From CAUZWH01 sp965224275 (GTDB lineage Bacteria; Pseudomonadota; Alphaproteobacteria; SHVV01), in the NCBI GenBank assembly GCA_965224275.1, contig CBDCYR010000012.1:186001-250000 (forward strand): 64,000 nt of DNA, given 5' to 3'. Position numbers and translations under genes: made by a program. Below, piece by piece: positions 43,285 through 50,579 of this stretch; within the stretch, counting starts at the first letter, position 1, and every line of letters starts with the position of its first letter. Under the pieces are notes generated by a model. It was not told the origin of the DNA, did no database searches, and worked only from the letters and a program-made list of their open reading frames with translations.

Positions 43285-43322
43285 AGGATTGCTTTGACTC
43301 GGGATGGGTCGAGCCCATCCTG
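43284..43322. repeat. Dispersed palindrome family B, copy 1
   Basis: CAGGATTGCTTTGACTCGG followed by a GGATGGG-TCGAG-CCCATCC hairpin and ATCCTG. It matches the complement of the 53235-53292 palindrome over the AGGATTGCTTTGACTCGG part and the CGAGCC...ATCCTG part, with a changed centre. Confidence 0.6.
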
Positions 43323-43329
43323 TAGTGGC

Positions 43330-43350
43330 CTAGTGGATTTCATCCACTAC
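43330..43350. repeat. Dispersed palindrome family A, copy 3
   Basis: CTAGTGGAT, a TTC loop, then ATCCACTAC. The TAG stop of the minus-strand GGDEF gene (43347-43349) lies in the right arm. Confidence 0.65.
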
Positions 43351-44078
43351 GGCGTGGCCAATTGACCTATGGCTCGCGTGCGTCCGCTGCGGTTCCTGCT
43401 CGCCTGCTTGTTAGCGAACATCTCGGCATCCGCGTACTGAATCAGCAGTTCCGGTGCATCATTGGCGCCGTAGTCGACAACGCCGAAGCTTGCATGGACA
43501 TGGATACAGGTCGACTCAAATGTCGCATGGGATGTGTTGACGACGTTCTGCAATTCTTTCGCGCGCCGTTTTCCTTCGTCGCTCGGGGTCCGAACCAGCA
43601 GTGCAACGAACTCATCGCCGCCATAACGCGCCACCATGTCATTGGCGCGAACTTGTCGTGAGAGAACTTCCGCGACCCGCATCAGCACCGCGTTACCGGC
43701 TTCGTGGCCTAACGAATCATTGACCGTCTTGAAATTGTCGATATCGATAAACGCGAGAACGCCGGTTTCATCATAGCGGCGGGTGGCGGCCAACACGGCG
43801 TAGAAGAATTCGTCAAACGCACGGCGGTTGGGGAGTCCGGTCAGCGGATCTGTTAGCGCCAGCTGCTGCAACTGTGCGATCTGTTCGCGCTGGGCGCCGA
43901 GGCGTCGCTCGGCCGCCGCCAGTAGCGACAACGCCTGCTCTAACAATTGGCCCGTATTGTCGTCGTCAAACTGGCGCTGTCCGAGCCCGTTGGACAGCGG
44001 CTGCGCTGTCAGCGCGAGTTCTGGACGGACATCGAACAGAGGTTCGATCTGACTGACGGGAACGATGGCTTGGACCAT
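43347..44078 (-). CDS. GGDEF-domain diguanylate cyclase
   Basis: 243 residues. The N-terminal 60 residues contain a predicted coiled-coil (LLEQALSLLAAAERRLGAQREQIAQLQ) that would dimerise the enzyme. The GGDEF domain (about 75-230) has LTDPLTGLPNRRAFDEFF and RYGGDEF with an intact active site, preceded five residues earlier by RAND, a proper RxxD inhibitory site. It should make c-di-GMP with product feedback. There is no membrane or PAS sensor, so it is a soluble single-domain enzyme. Its stop codon is inside a dispersed palindrome. It is divergent from eipB. Confidence 0.92.
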   Translation of the reverse strand: MVQAIVPVSQIEPLFDVRPELALTAQPLSNGLGQRQFDDDNTGQLLEQALSLLAAAERRLGAQREQIAQLQQLALTDPLTGLPNRRAFDEFFYAVLAATRRYDETGVLAFIDIDNFKTVNDSLGHEAGNAVLMRVAEVLSRQVRANDMVARYGGDEFVALLVRTPSDEGKRRAKELQNVVNTSHATFESTCIHVHASFGVVDYGANDAPELLIQYADAEMFANKQASRNRSGRTRAIGQLATP

Positions 44079-44196
44079 GGGGTTTTATCTGTTGCTTGCT
44101 CAAGTTACGGCGTCGCGCACGACTGTTAACGCAACCAATATGCCAGCGGGAAATCGTGAATTATCAATAACTTAAGAGAAAATTTCAAAGGCAAGT

Positions 44197-44212
44197 CCTG
44201 CCCATGGGCAGG
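44197..44212. promoter_or_regulatory. Perfect 16-nt palindrome upstream of eipB
   Basis: CCTGCCCATGGGCAGG, between the divergent GGDEF and eipB genes, about 85 bp before the eipB start. An operator or a small hairpin in the leader are both possible. Confidence 0.25.
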
Positions 44213-44297
44213 ATTGTCCAGCGGCGTGGTTAATACCTGGCTCGATGATCGATGGTATAGACTAGACGCACGCCGCACCGACAAAGGATCTCAACAC

Positions 44298-45095
44298 GTG
44301 CGCAACATTGTTTTTTCTCTACTTTTGGTTGTTGTTTCGACGAGCGTGTCGGCGCAGGCGCCGGCCCTCTTGGCGCACCGGGCGATCTATGATCTGGGTC
44401 TGGATCGTTCGACATCGGGCAGCGGCATCATCGGGGCGCGGGGGCGGCTGGTGATGGAGTGGGCCGATACCTGCGATGGGTACACGCTCAATCAGCGGAT
44501 TCGCAACGAACTGCGCCAAACCGGCAACGACTACATTGCCGACCTAACGGTATCGACGTGGGAAGCCAATGACGGGTCGGCGTTTCGCTTTAGCTCGCGC
44601 CACGTTGTTAATGACAAAACGGTCGAAGAAGTTCTCGGGCGTGCCAAGAGCGCCAGCGATGGCGGAGAGGGCAAAGCGGACTTCAAGAAACCGTCAAAGA
44701 GCACGCTAACGCTTCCGCGCGGGACGATTTTTCCGACCCAACACGCCTTACTTCTTCTCGAACGTGCCGCCCGTGGTGAGAAATTTATCCGCGCAACCGT
44801 ATTCGATGGCTCGAGCAATGAGGGTTTGCAGGCGACGACGGCGGTGATCGTCGAGCGCTTTCCTCGGGGCACTTACAAGGGCCAGGGCGACAGCGTACTT
44901 GGGCCGCTTGAATCTTGGCGCATGCAGATCGCCTATTTCAAAATCGACCCGGCTGGCGGGGATAGTCAGCCGGAATACGAGGTGGCGTTTCGTCTGTTCG
45001 AAAATGGGGTCTCAACGGACGTCATCCTCGACTATGGCGATTTTGCGCTCAGGGGCGTGCTTACGATTTTCGAGTCCCTACCGTCGAACTGCTAG
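44298..45095 (+). CDS. eipB: EipB-family (DUF1849) periplasmic envelope integrity protein
   Basis: 265 residues. Signal peptide RNIVFSLLLVVVSTSVSAQA is followed by the DUF1849 body: LLAHRAIYDLGLDRS, GRLVMEWADTCDGYTLNQR, ALLLLERAARGEKFIRATVFDG and YEVAFRLFENGVSTDVILDYGDFALRG segments. Brucella EipB folds as a periplasmic beta-spiral stabilised by a disulfide; here the matching cysteines are in DTCDGY and the last residue (LPSNC). It supports envelope stability. The GTG at 44298 with AAAGGA upstream is chosen since it starts the signal peptide; the frame is open to 44214. It is convergent with the ROK gene, 6 bp apart. Confidence 0.88.
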   Translation: MRNIVFSLLLVVVSTSVSAQAPALLAHRAIYDLGLDRSTSGSGIIGARGRLVMEWADTCDGYTLNQRIRNELRQTGNDYIADLTVSTWEANDGSAFRFSSRHVVNDKTVEEVLGRAKSASDGGEGKADFKKPSKSTLTLPRGTIFPTQHALLLLERAARGEKFIRATVFDGSSNEGLQATTAVIVERFPRGTYKGQGDSVLGPLESWRMQIAYFKIDPAGGDSQPEYEVAFRLFENGVSTDVILDYGDFALRGVLTIFESLPSNC

Positions 45096-45101
45096 GTCTC
45101 G

Positions 45102-46016
45102 CTACGCGTGCTCCGCCGAGGATTTTTCCGGCCACAACCAGGCCGCGCCGCGAACCCCACTGGCGTCGCCGTGCTTGGCCCGCCGCAGCGACGTTGTAAC
45201 CTCATCCGAAAAGACCAACGATCGCCATAACTGCGGAACGTTTTCGTACAGTCGATCGATATTCGATAGGCCACCGCCGAGCACGATGGTTTCGGGATCG
45301 AGGAGGTTGATCACCGTCGCCAAAGCGCGGGCCAACCGGTCTTCGTAACGCATCAGTAACGCCGCCGCAGCTTCGTCTTGGTGCGCGAGCTCGACGATCT
45401 CGGCGACCGGGAGTGCCGCACGACCCAATTCACGCCACGCGCCTTCCAACGCGGGTCCGGCCAGGAAGGTCTCTATGCACCCCAGCTTGCCGCACCAGCA
45501 CGCCGGCCCCGGAATTTCGTCGTCCGCCGGCCAGGGCAGGGGATTGTGGCCCCATTCGCCGGCAATAGCGTTGGCCCCACTGACGACACGCCCATCGACA
45601 ATAAAGCCGCCGCCCACGCCGGTACCGAGAATGACGCCAAAGACGCTCACAGCATCGGCACCGGCACCGTCGCTTGCTTCGGAGAGCGCGAAGCAATTGG
45701 CATCGTTGGCAAGCCTGATCGGCCGCCGCAGTGCTGTTTCCAGGTCGCGGTCAAATCGTTGACCGATAAGCCAGGTTGAATTCGCGTTCTTAATAAGGCC
45801 GGTTGCCGGCGATACGGTGCCTGGAATGCCCACCCCGATCGGACAGGGTCCGCCGACCTGCGCTTCGGCTTCGGCGACGAGATCCGCAATGGCGGCGACG
45901 GTTTTCGCATACGATCCCCGTGGCGTCGGAATGCGCCGCCGGAAGCATTCGGTGCCGCTGCCATCCAAAGCGATGGCTTCAATCTTGGTGCCGCCGAGAT
46001 CGATCCCGATGCGCAT
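45102..46016 (-). CDS. ROK-family sugar kinase
   Basis: 304 residues of the ROK kinase group. It has the phosphate-binding GIDLGGTKIEAIALDG near the start and the catalytic-Asp region RLANDANCFALSEA. LGTGVGGGFIVDGRVVSG is followed by GEWGHNPLPW and the zinc site CWCGKLGCIETFLAGP (His plus three Cys). No helix-turn-helix is present, so it is an enzyme rather than a NagC-type repressor. Fructokinase or N-acetylglucosamine/mannose kinase cannot be separated by sequence. It lies downstream of rpmG on the same strand, past a strong terminator. Confidence 0.9.
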   Translation of the reverse strand: MRIGIDLGGTKIEAIALDGSGTECFRRRIPTPRGSYAKTVAAIADLVAEAEAQVGGPCPIGVGIPGTVSPATGLIKNANSTWLIGQRFDRDLETALRRPIRLANDANCFALSEASDGAGADAVSVFGVILGTGVGGGFIVDGRVVSGANAIAGEWGHNPLPWPADDEIPGPACWCGKLGCIETFLAGPALEGAWRELGRAALPVAEIVELAHQDEAAAALLMRYEDRLARALATVINLLDPETIVLGGGLSNIDRLYENVPQLWRSLVFSDEVTTSLRRAKHGDASGVRGAAWLWPEKSSAEHA

Positions 46017-46054
46017 ATCCGCAACTTAACGCGTTTTGTTCCCGCTTGGCGGGC

Positions 46055-46083
46055 ACAAAAAAAGCCGGGGTAAACCCGGCTTT
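46055..46083 (-). terminator. Rho-independent terminator of rpmG
   Basis: On the minus strand AAAGCCGGG-TTTA-CCCCGGCTTTTTTTGTG: a 7-9 bp GC-rich stem, a small loop and seven Ts, about 20 bp after the rpmG stop. Confidence 0.9.
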
Positions 46084-46102
46084 CACGTATTGCCGTGGTG
46101 GG

Positions 46103-46270
46103 TTATTTGATTTTGCCTTCTTTGAACTCGACGTGCTTACGCACGACCGGGTCATATTTGCGCAAGCTGAGCTTCTCGGTCTGGGTGCGGGGGTTCTTTT
46201 TGGTTACATAGTAGAATCCGGTGTCCGCAGTACTTACCATTTTGATCTTTAAGGTCGCCGGTTTAGCCAT
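46103..46270 (-). CDS. rpmG: 50S ribosomal protein L33
   Basis: 55 residues, too short for many ORF callers: MAKPATLKIKMVSTADTGFY then YVTKKNPRTQTEKLSLRKYD and a basic tail ending EGKIK. This is the cysteine-free L33 form (no zinc CxxC pairs), normal in alphaproteobacteria. It binds 23S rRNA at the E site. It is followed by a strong terminator and preceded by the MFS gene on the same strand, 60 bp away. Confidence 0.95.
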   Translation of the reverse strand: MAKPATLKIKMVSTADTGFYYVTKKNPRTQTEKLSLRKYDPVVRKHVEFKEGKIK

Positions 46271-46330
46271 TTTCTGACCCATCTTCCCGTATCGTGGATG
46301 GCGCGGACGATACGCGAATTCAATGCGCTG

Positions 46331-47545
46331 TCAAGATGTTGGACGTGCCTCGCCAACCGATCCCTGGGTGAAGCGCCGGGCCACGACGATCACCGCATAG
46401 ATTAGGCTTACGGCCGCCGCGACGATCGGCAGCGCGTTTACGTCCCACGCCTCCATGGCAGCTCCGGTAACGAGGGGACCACCCAGTGTTCCAATCGAAT
46501 ACATCGTGACAATAACGGCGCTGGCCGCGACCAGGTCGGCACCACGAAACCTCTGCCCCAATAACGTAAGTCCGACCGAGTAGATGGCTGTCGCGGTGCC
46601 ACCCCAGATAAACGTGGCGATCCAGAACTCGATGGATCCGGTGGTCACGAACGGGTAGACCGCGACTGAAAGTCCGGCAATCGTGGCCGCGATCGCCAAG
46701 ACCGTTCGGCGATCCCAGCGATCAGCGAGCCAGCCAAAGAAAAGCGGTATGATGATCGCCCCGGCAACAAAGACCGTGACCGGGAGCACCGCAAGGTCGC
46801 CCTCAAGCCCCCGCCGCAGCGCGTAGAGCGGCAATAAATACAACGCCGATGTCTCAATAAACCCCAGCGTGAGGCCGGCCAACGTGCCCGACGGTGCCAG
46901 GCGGACATAGTGCAGCAAAGAGATCGACGACCGCGCGGCGATCGGCGGCGCCGAATGACGGGCGAGGATGACCGGAATAGATCCCAAAGCGACCACCGCG
47001 ACGCCAACCAGAAATGGCGCAAGTCCTTCGGTGCCAACCAGCATCAAGATCAGGGGACCAACGGCAAGTCCGATTGACATGATGGTGATGTAAAGTCCTA
47101 GAACGCGGCCGCGCTGCGCATCCGGGACGATTTGATTAATCCATGCCTCGCTCAGGATGAACAAGGCGCCGCCGCCCATCCCGTACAGAAAGCGGATCGC
47201 AAACCAGGCCCAAAGATTGGGGAATATTGGCAGCAATGCGAGCGAAACAAGGATCATGGCGATGGATGCCAGCAATACGTTAGCGGTCCCGAAACGCCTC
47301 ACCAGACCTGGTAGAAGCGGCGCAAACGCTATTGAACCCGCCGCGGCCATCGCGGTATTAACGCTGATCAGGGTGTAGCCAACACCCTGACGTTCGAGGA
47401 TCAGCGACAGCAGCGGCGACGTGATCCCAAACGTCATGCCGACAATGCTGATGCTGGCGATGACAGCCGCGAGGCTTAATACTTGATCGCGACCGTAGGC
47501 GGCGCCGTCGCCAACCAGCCACGACCCGCGAACTCGGTTAGTCAT
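46331..47545 (-). CDS. MFS transporter
   Basis: 404 residues with 12 predicted helices. The first helix starts at about residue 25 (VLSLAAVIASISIVGMTFGI). Motif A-like loops include GLVRRFGTANVLLAS and FGWLADRWDRRTVLAIA. Helix 4-5 contains RFLYGMGGGALFILSEAWIN, characteristic of the YcaD/YfkF-type exporter group. The substrate is unknown. The start overlaps the end of the NUDIX gene by 8 bp (ATGACTAA), so the two are coupled. Probably the distal end of the long housekeeping transcript. Confidence 0.88.
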   Translation of the reverse strand: MTNRVRGSWLVGDGAAYGRDQVLSLAAVIASISIVGMTFGITSPLLSLILERQGVGYTLISVNTAMAAAGSIAFAPLLPGLVRRFGTANVLLASIAMILVSLALLPIFPNLWAWFAIRFLYGMGGGALFILSEAWINQIVPDAQRGRVLGLYITIMSIGLAVGPLILMLVGTEGLAPFLVGVAVVALGSIPVILARHSAPPIAARSSISLLHYVRLAPSGTLAGLTLGFIETSALYLLPLYALRRGLEGDLAVLPVTVFVAGAIIIPLFFGWLADRWDRRTVLAIAATIAGLSVAVYPFVTTGSIEFWIATFIWGGTATAIYSVGLTLLGQRFRGADLVAASAVIVTMYSIGTLGGPLVTGAAMEAWDVNALPIVAAAVSLIYAVIVVARRFTQGSVGEARPTS

Positions 47546-48233
47546 ACTCGACGATCTTGCGGAACTTGATGACCGGGATTGGCCGCTCCTGAGCGGGCGT
47601 GCCTGCGGGCCTATCTAGTCGTTGTTTGACTTCATTGGTAACGAAGCGGGTAATCCAGGCGGTCGGAAGGTCCTTCACGCTGTCGATGGCTACCCATGAC
47701 AATTCATCCAATTCTCCGTCACCGGTCAGAGCCCCGTGGGCGCTGGACGCGTCGGTAACGAAAAACCTGGCGTGAAAACGGCGCGGGTTACCGGGTGGTG
47801 TGGTCGCTCGCGCGACATAGTCGAGGGTGTCGAGCGCGGGCGCCAGGCCAGCGTCCGAGAACGCCCGCCACGCGGCCGGCACGTTTTCCTTTTGCTGCAG
47901 GGTGGAGGGAATCCCAACCAATACGCCGGTTTCTTCGGCGGTCTCGCGTATCGCGCTCAGCGCCAACGTGCGGGCTCGACGTTCCGAACAGCTGAGCATG
48001 AGGCGAGATTTGGTATCGTCGCGTAACTCCGACGCGGCCCGCACCCTGGCGTCGGCGCTGTCGACACGCCCGCCTGGGAACACAAACACGTTCGGCATAA
48101 AGACGTGATTTTGCCGTCGACGACCCATCAGAATTTCGGCACCGCCACTCGAATGCCGGAGCAACACGAGGGTTGCCGCATCCTTGGGTCGGATTTTCTT
48201 TTTCGGCGCGGAATTTTCAGGTGGCGAGGTCAT
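47538..48233 (-). CDS. NUDIX hydrolase
   Basis: 231 residues. Nudix fold opening DAATLVLLRHSSGGAEILMGRR and PNVFVFPGGRVDSAD, with an insertion before the catalytic RETAEETGVLVG, the REUxEExGU part of the Nudix box. The mammalian NUDT19/RNase-like long form with a separated glycine is similar. It may hydrolyse CoA derivatives or nucleoside diphosphates. The ATG at 48233 follows TTAGGGA; the frame is open to 48305. It is coupled to the MFS gene by an 8-bp overlap. Confidence 0.87.
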   Translation of the reverse strand: MTSPPENSAPKKKIRPKDAATLVLLRHSSGGAEILMGRRRQNHVFMPNVFVFPGGRVDSADARVRAASELRDDTKSRLMLSCSERRARTLALSAIRETAEETGVLVGIPSTLQQKENVPAAWRAFSDAGLAPALDTLDYVARATTPPGNPRRFHARFFVTDASSAHGALTGDGELDELSWVAIDSVKDLPTAWITRFVTNEVKQRLDRPAGTPAQERPIPVIKFRKIVEYD

Positions 48234-48286
48234 ATCCCTAACCTGCCCGCGAGGCCAAAGCTTGTCCAGCGCCAGCGTCGGCCCAG

Positions 48287-48326
48287 GGCCGACAAAGGGC
48301 GACAAGGGCCAACAAGCGGCAACAAG
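48287..48326. repeat. Four 10-bp tandem repeats between nudix and rnr
   Basis: GGCCGACAAA, GGGCGACAAG, GGCCAACAAG and CGGCAACAAG follow each other, then GGACAGG. This sits in the 101-bp space between the rnr stop (48335) and the NUDIX start. It looks like slippage DNA. Confidence 0.7.
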
Positions 48327-48334
48327 GGACAGGC

Positions 48335-50569
48335 TCAGCGACGGCGTTTATATTTCCGACCTTTGTGTCCGCGTTTGGCCTTTAACGTTGGTAGCTTGGC
48401 GGACTCGGAGCTTACGGGCTCATGGGCGACAACTGTCAGGGCGATCGATCCGGTGACGACGTTCACTTCGTCCAGCCGCACGCGGATGTTGTCACCCAAG
48501 CGATAGACGTGGCCCGAGTTTCGGCCGATCAGCGCATGGCGGTCTTCATCATGCACGTAGTAGTCGTCGAGACGGCGCATCGGTACCAATCCATCGATCC
48601 CATTGGCATCGAGGCCGACGAACAGACCAAAGCGCGACACGCCGGTGATATGGCCCGAAAATTCGGCTCCCGCGCGGTCTGAGAGAAAAGCGGCGACATA
48701 ACGATCTGTCGCGTCGCGTTCGGCCGCATCCGCGCGCCGCTCCATCGCCGTGATTTGTTCGGCGATTGATACGAACTCATCCCGTTCCGGCCCGAGCCCG
48801 TCATCGCCCAGGTTCAAAGCCGATATCAAGCTACGGTGGACAACAAGATCGGCGTAACGGCGTATCGGCGACGTGAAATGCGCGTAGCGTTTGAGGTTGA
48901 GACCATAATGGCCAACATTGCTGGGGCTATACACTGCTCTAGCCTGGGTCCGCAGGATAACTTCATTGACCAGCTTTTCGTCAGGCGTGGCCGCGACCTT
49001 GGCGAGAATTGCGTTGAATTGCTGCGGCCGAATCACCTGCGCCCGCGATAGCTTCAAATTCAATTGGCTCAGTAGATCTCGTAACGCTTCGAGCTTTTCC
49101 GGATTGGGCAGGTCGTGCACCCGATACATGCACGGGGCGTGCGCGGTTTCGAGCGCCTCGGCCGCCGCCACGTTGGCGGCAATCATGAATTCCTCAATCA
49201 GTCGATGGCTGTCCAAATGCGGCTGCGTCGAAATTGACGCGACGTTGCCGCTCTCGTCGAGCGTGATGCGGCGCTCGGGGAGGTCAAGCGCCAGCGGCTG
49301 GCGTTTGTCGCGCTCGGTTTGCAGCGCCGCGTAGGCACCGAACAAGGGGCGAATAATCGGATCGAGCAACGGCCTCGTCGTAGCATCGGTGTCCCCGTCG
49401 ATGGCTGCCTGGGCTTGTTGATAGGTCAATCGCGCCGCCGATTTCATCACACCGCGTTCAAATCGATGGCGGCGTTGTTTGCCCTCCGCGGAAACCCACA
49501 GGTGCACCGCAATGCACGGCCGCTCATCGTGGGGGCTCAACGTGGAGAGCTCCGTCGCCAATGTTTCCGGCAGCATGGGCACCATGCGGTCCGGGAAATA
49601 AACCGAATTGCCGCGGGCCCGCGCTTCGCGGTCGATGGCCCCGCCTGAACGCACATAATGCGCGACGTCGGCGATCGCGACGATAATGTGCCAACCATCC
49701 TTGTTCTTGGGATCTTGGTCGGCTTCGGCCCAAACGGCATCGTCAAAATCCCGCGCGTCGGTGGGATCGATGGTGATTAACGGAATCGACCGCAGATCGA
49801 CGCGTTGAGAAAGGTCGACCTCCAGCGTGGCCGCAGCTTCGGCTGCGGCTAAAACCTCGCTGGAAAATTCCGTCGGAATATCATGGGCGTGGATGCTGAT
49901 GACGCTGAATGCCCGCGGATCGTTAATATCGCCGATGCGCTGCTTGATGCGGACACGGCCGAGGCCAAGATGTTGTCCGGGAATGATTTCGGCGGCAATC
50001 AGATCGCCCGGCTTGACGCCCTTGTCGGCGCCGCCCTCGACAACAAACTCTTTCCTGAGCTTGCGATCGGTTGGAACCAGCCGCGCCTGACGGCCGACGA
50101 TCTCGTACACGCCGATAACCTCGTGGGCATCCGCGCCAAGATGCCGCATGGGTTCGGCCTGATAAAGATCGGGCCCAACCAGCGATAACCGGGCCAGGAT
50201 GCGATCGCCGATGCCGGGTGCGCTTACAGTCTTGCGGCCGGGTGCGATCCTAATTCGCGGCGGATCAGAGGCGCTCGACCATTTGGTAGGGCGCGCGAAG
50301 ACCTCACCGTCGACGTCGACTTCGGTGATTTCGATGACCCCAACCGACGGTAGCTTACCGCCCGCAACCAGGCGCCGGCGGTGACCCCGTTCGACCGATC
50401 CGTCCTCCGACAGGTCACGCAGAATAGACCGTAGCGCATCGCGCGCCGGGCCTTTGAGACGGAAGGCGCGGGCAATGTCACGTTTATTGACGCGACCGCC
50501 ACTCTCTTCGATGTAGCGAAGAATTTCGGCCTTGGTCGGGAGTTGGGCCGGGCGTTTCGGTGCGGCCAA
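48335..50569 (-). CDS. rnr: Ribonuclease R
   Basis: 744 residues, a processive 3'-5' exoribonuclease. It has an N-terminal winged helix (PTKAEILRYIEESGGRVNKR), cold-shock domains, then the RNB catalytic core with ITIDPTDARDFDDAVW, whose Asp cluster binds Mg2+, and the late HFTSPIRRYADLVVHR. The S1 domain (FSGHITGVSRFGLFVGLDAN) is followed by a short Lys/Arg tail KRGHKGRKYKRRR. The start is a TTG at 50569, 10 bp after the topA stop; no ATG occurs near the family N-terminus. It is part of the ruvX-pyrB-pyrC-plsY-dprA-topA-rnr run. Confidence 0.95.
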   Translation of the reverse strand: MAAPKRPAQLPTKAEILRYIEESGGRVNKRDIARAFRLKGPARDALRSILRDLSEDGSVERGHRRRLVAGGKLPSVGVIEITEVDVDGEVFARPTKWSSASDPPRIRIAPGRKTVSAPGIGDRILARLSLVGPDLYQAEPMRHLGADAHEVIGVYEIVGRQARLVPTDRKLRKEFVVEGGADKGVKPGDLIAAEIIPGQHLGLGRVRIKQRIGDINDPRAFSVISIHAHDIPTEFSSEVLAAAEAAATLEVDLSQRVDLRSIPLITIDPTDARDFDDAVWAEADQDPKNKDGWHIIVAIADVAHYVRSGGAIDREARARGNSVYFPDRMVPMLPETLATELSTLSPHDERPCIAVHLWVSAEGKQRRHRFERGVMKSAARLTYQQAQAAIDGDTDATTRPLLDPIIRPLFGAYAALQTERDKRQPLALDLPERRITLDESGNVASISTQPHLDSHRLIEEFMIAANVAAAEALETAHAPCMYRVHDLPNPEKLEALRDLLSQLNLKLSRAQVIRPQQFNAILAKVAATPDEKLVNEVILRTQARAVYSPSNVGHYGLNLKRYAHFTSPIRRYADLVVHRSLISALNLGDDGLGPERDEFVSIAEQITAMERRADAAERDATDRYVAAFLSDRAGAEFSGHITGVSRFGLFVGLDANGIDGLVPMRRLDDYYVHDEDRHALIGRNSGHVYRLGDNIRVRLDEVNVVTGSIALTVVAHEPVSSESAKLPTLKAKRGHKGRKYKRRR

Positions 50570-50579
50570 GGGCGGGGCC

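Noticed and set aside
48287..48326. 10-bp repeats as iteron-type origin
   Set aside because: Only four imperfect units, with no rep gene and no AT-rich unwinding region; the position between rnr and nudix fits slippage.
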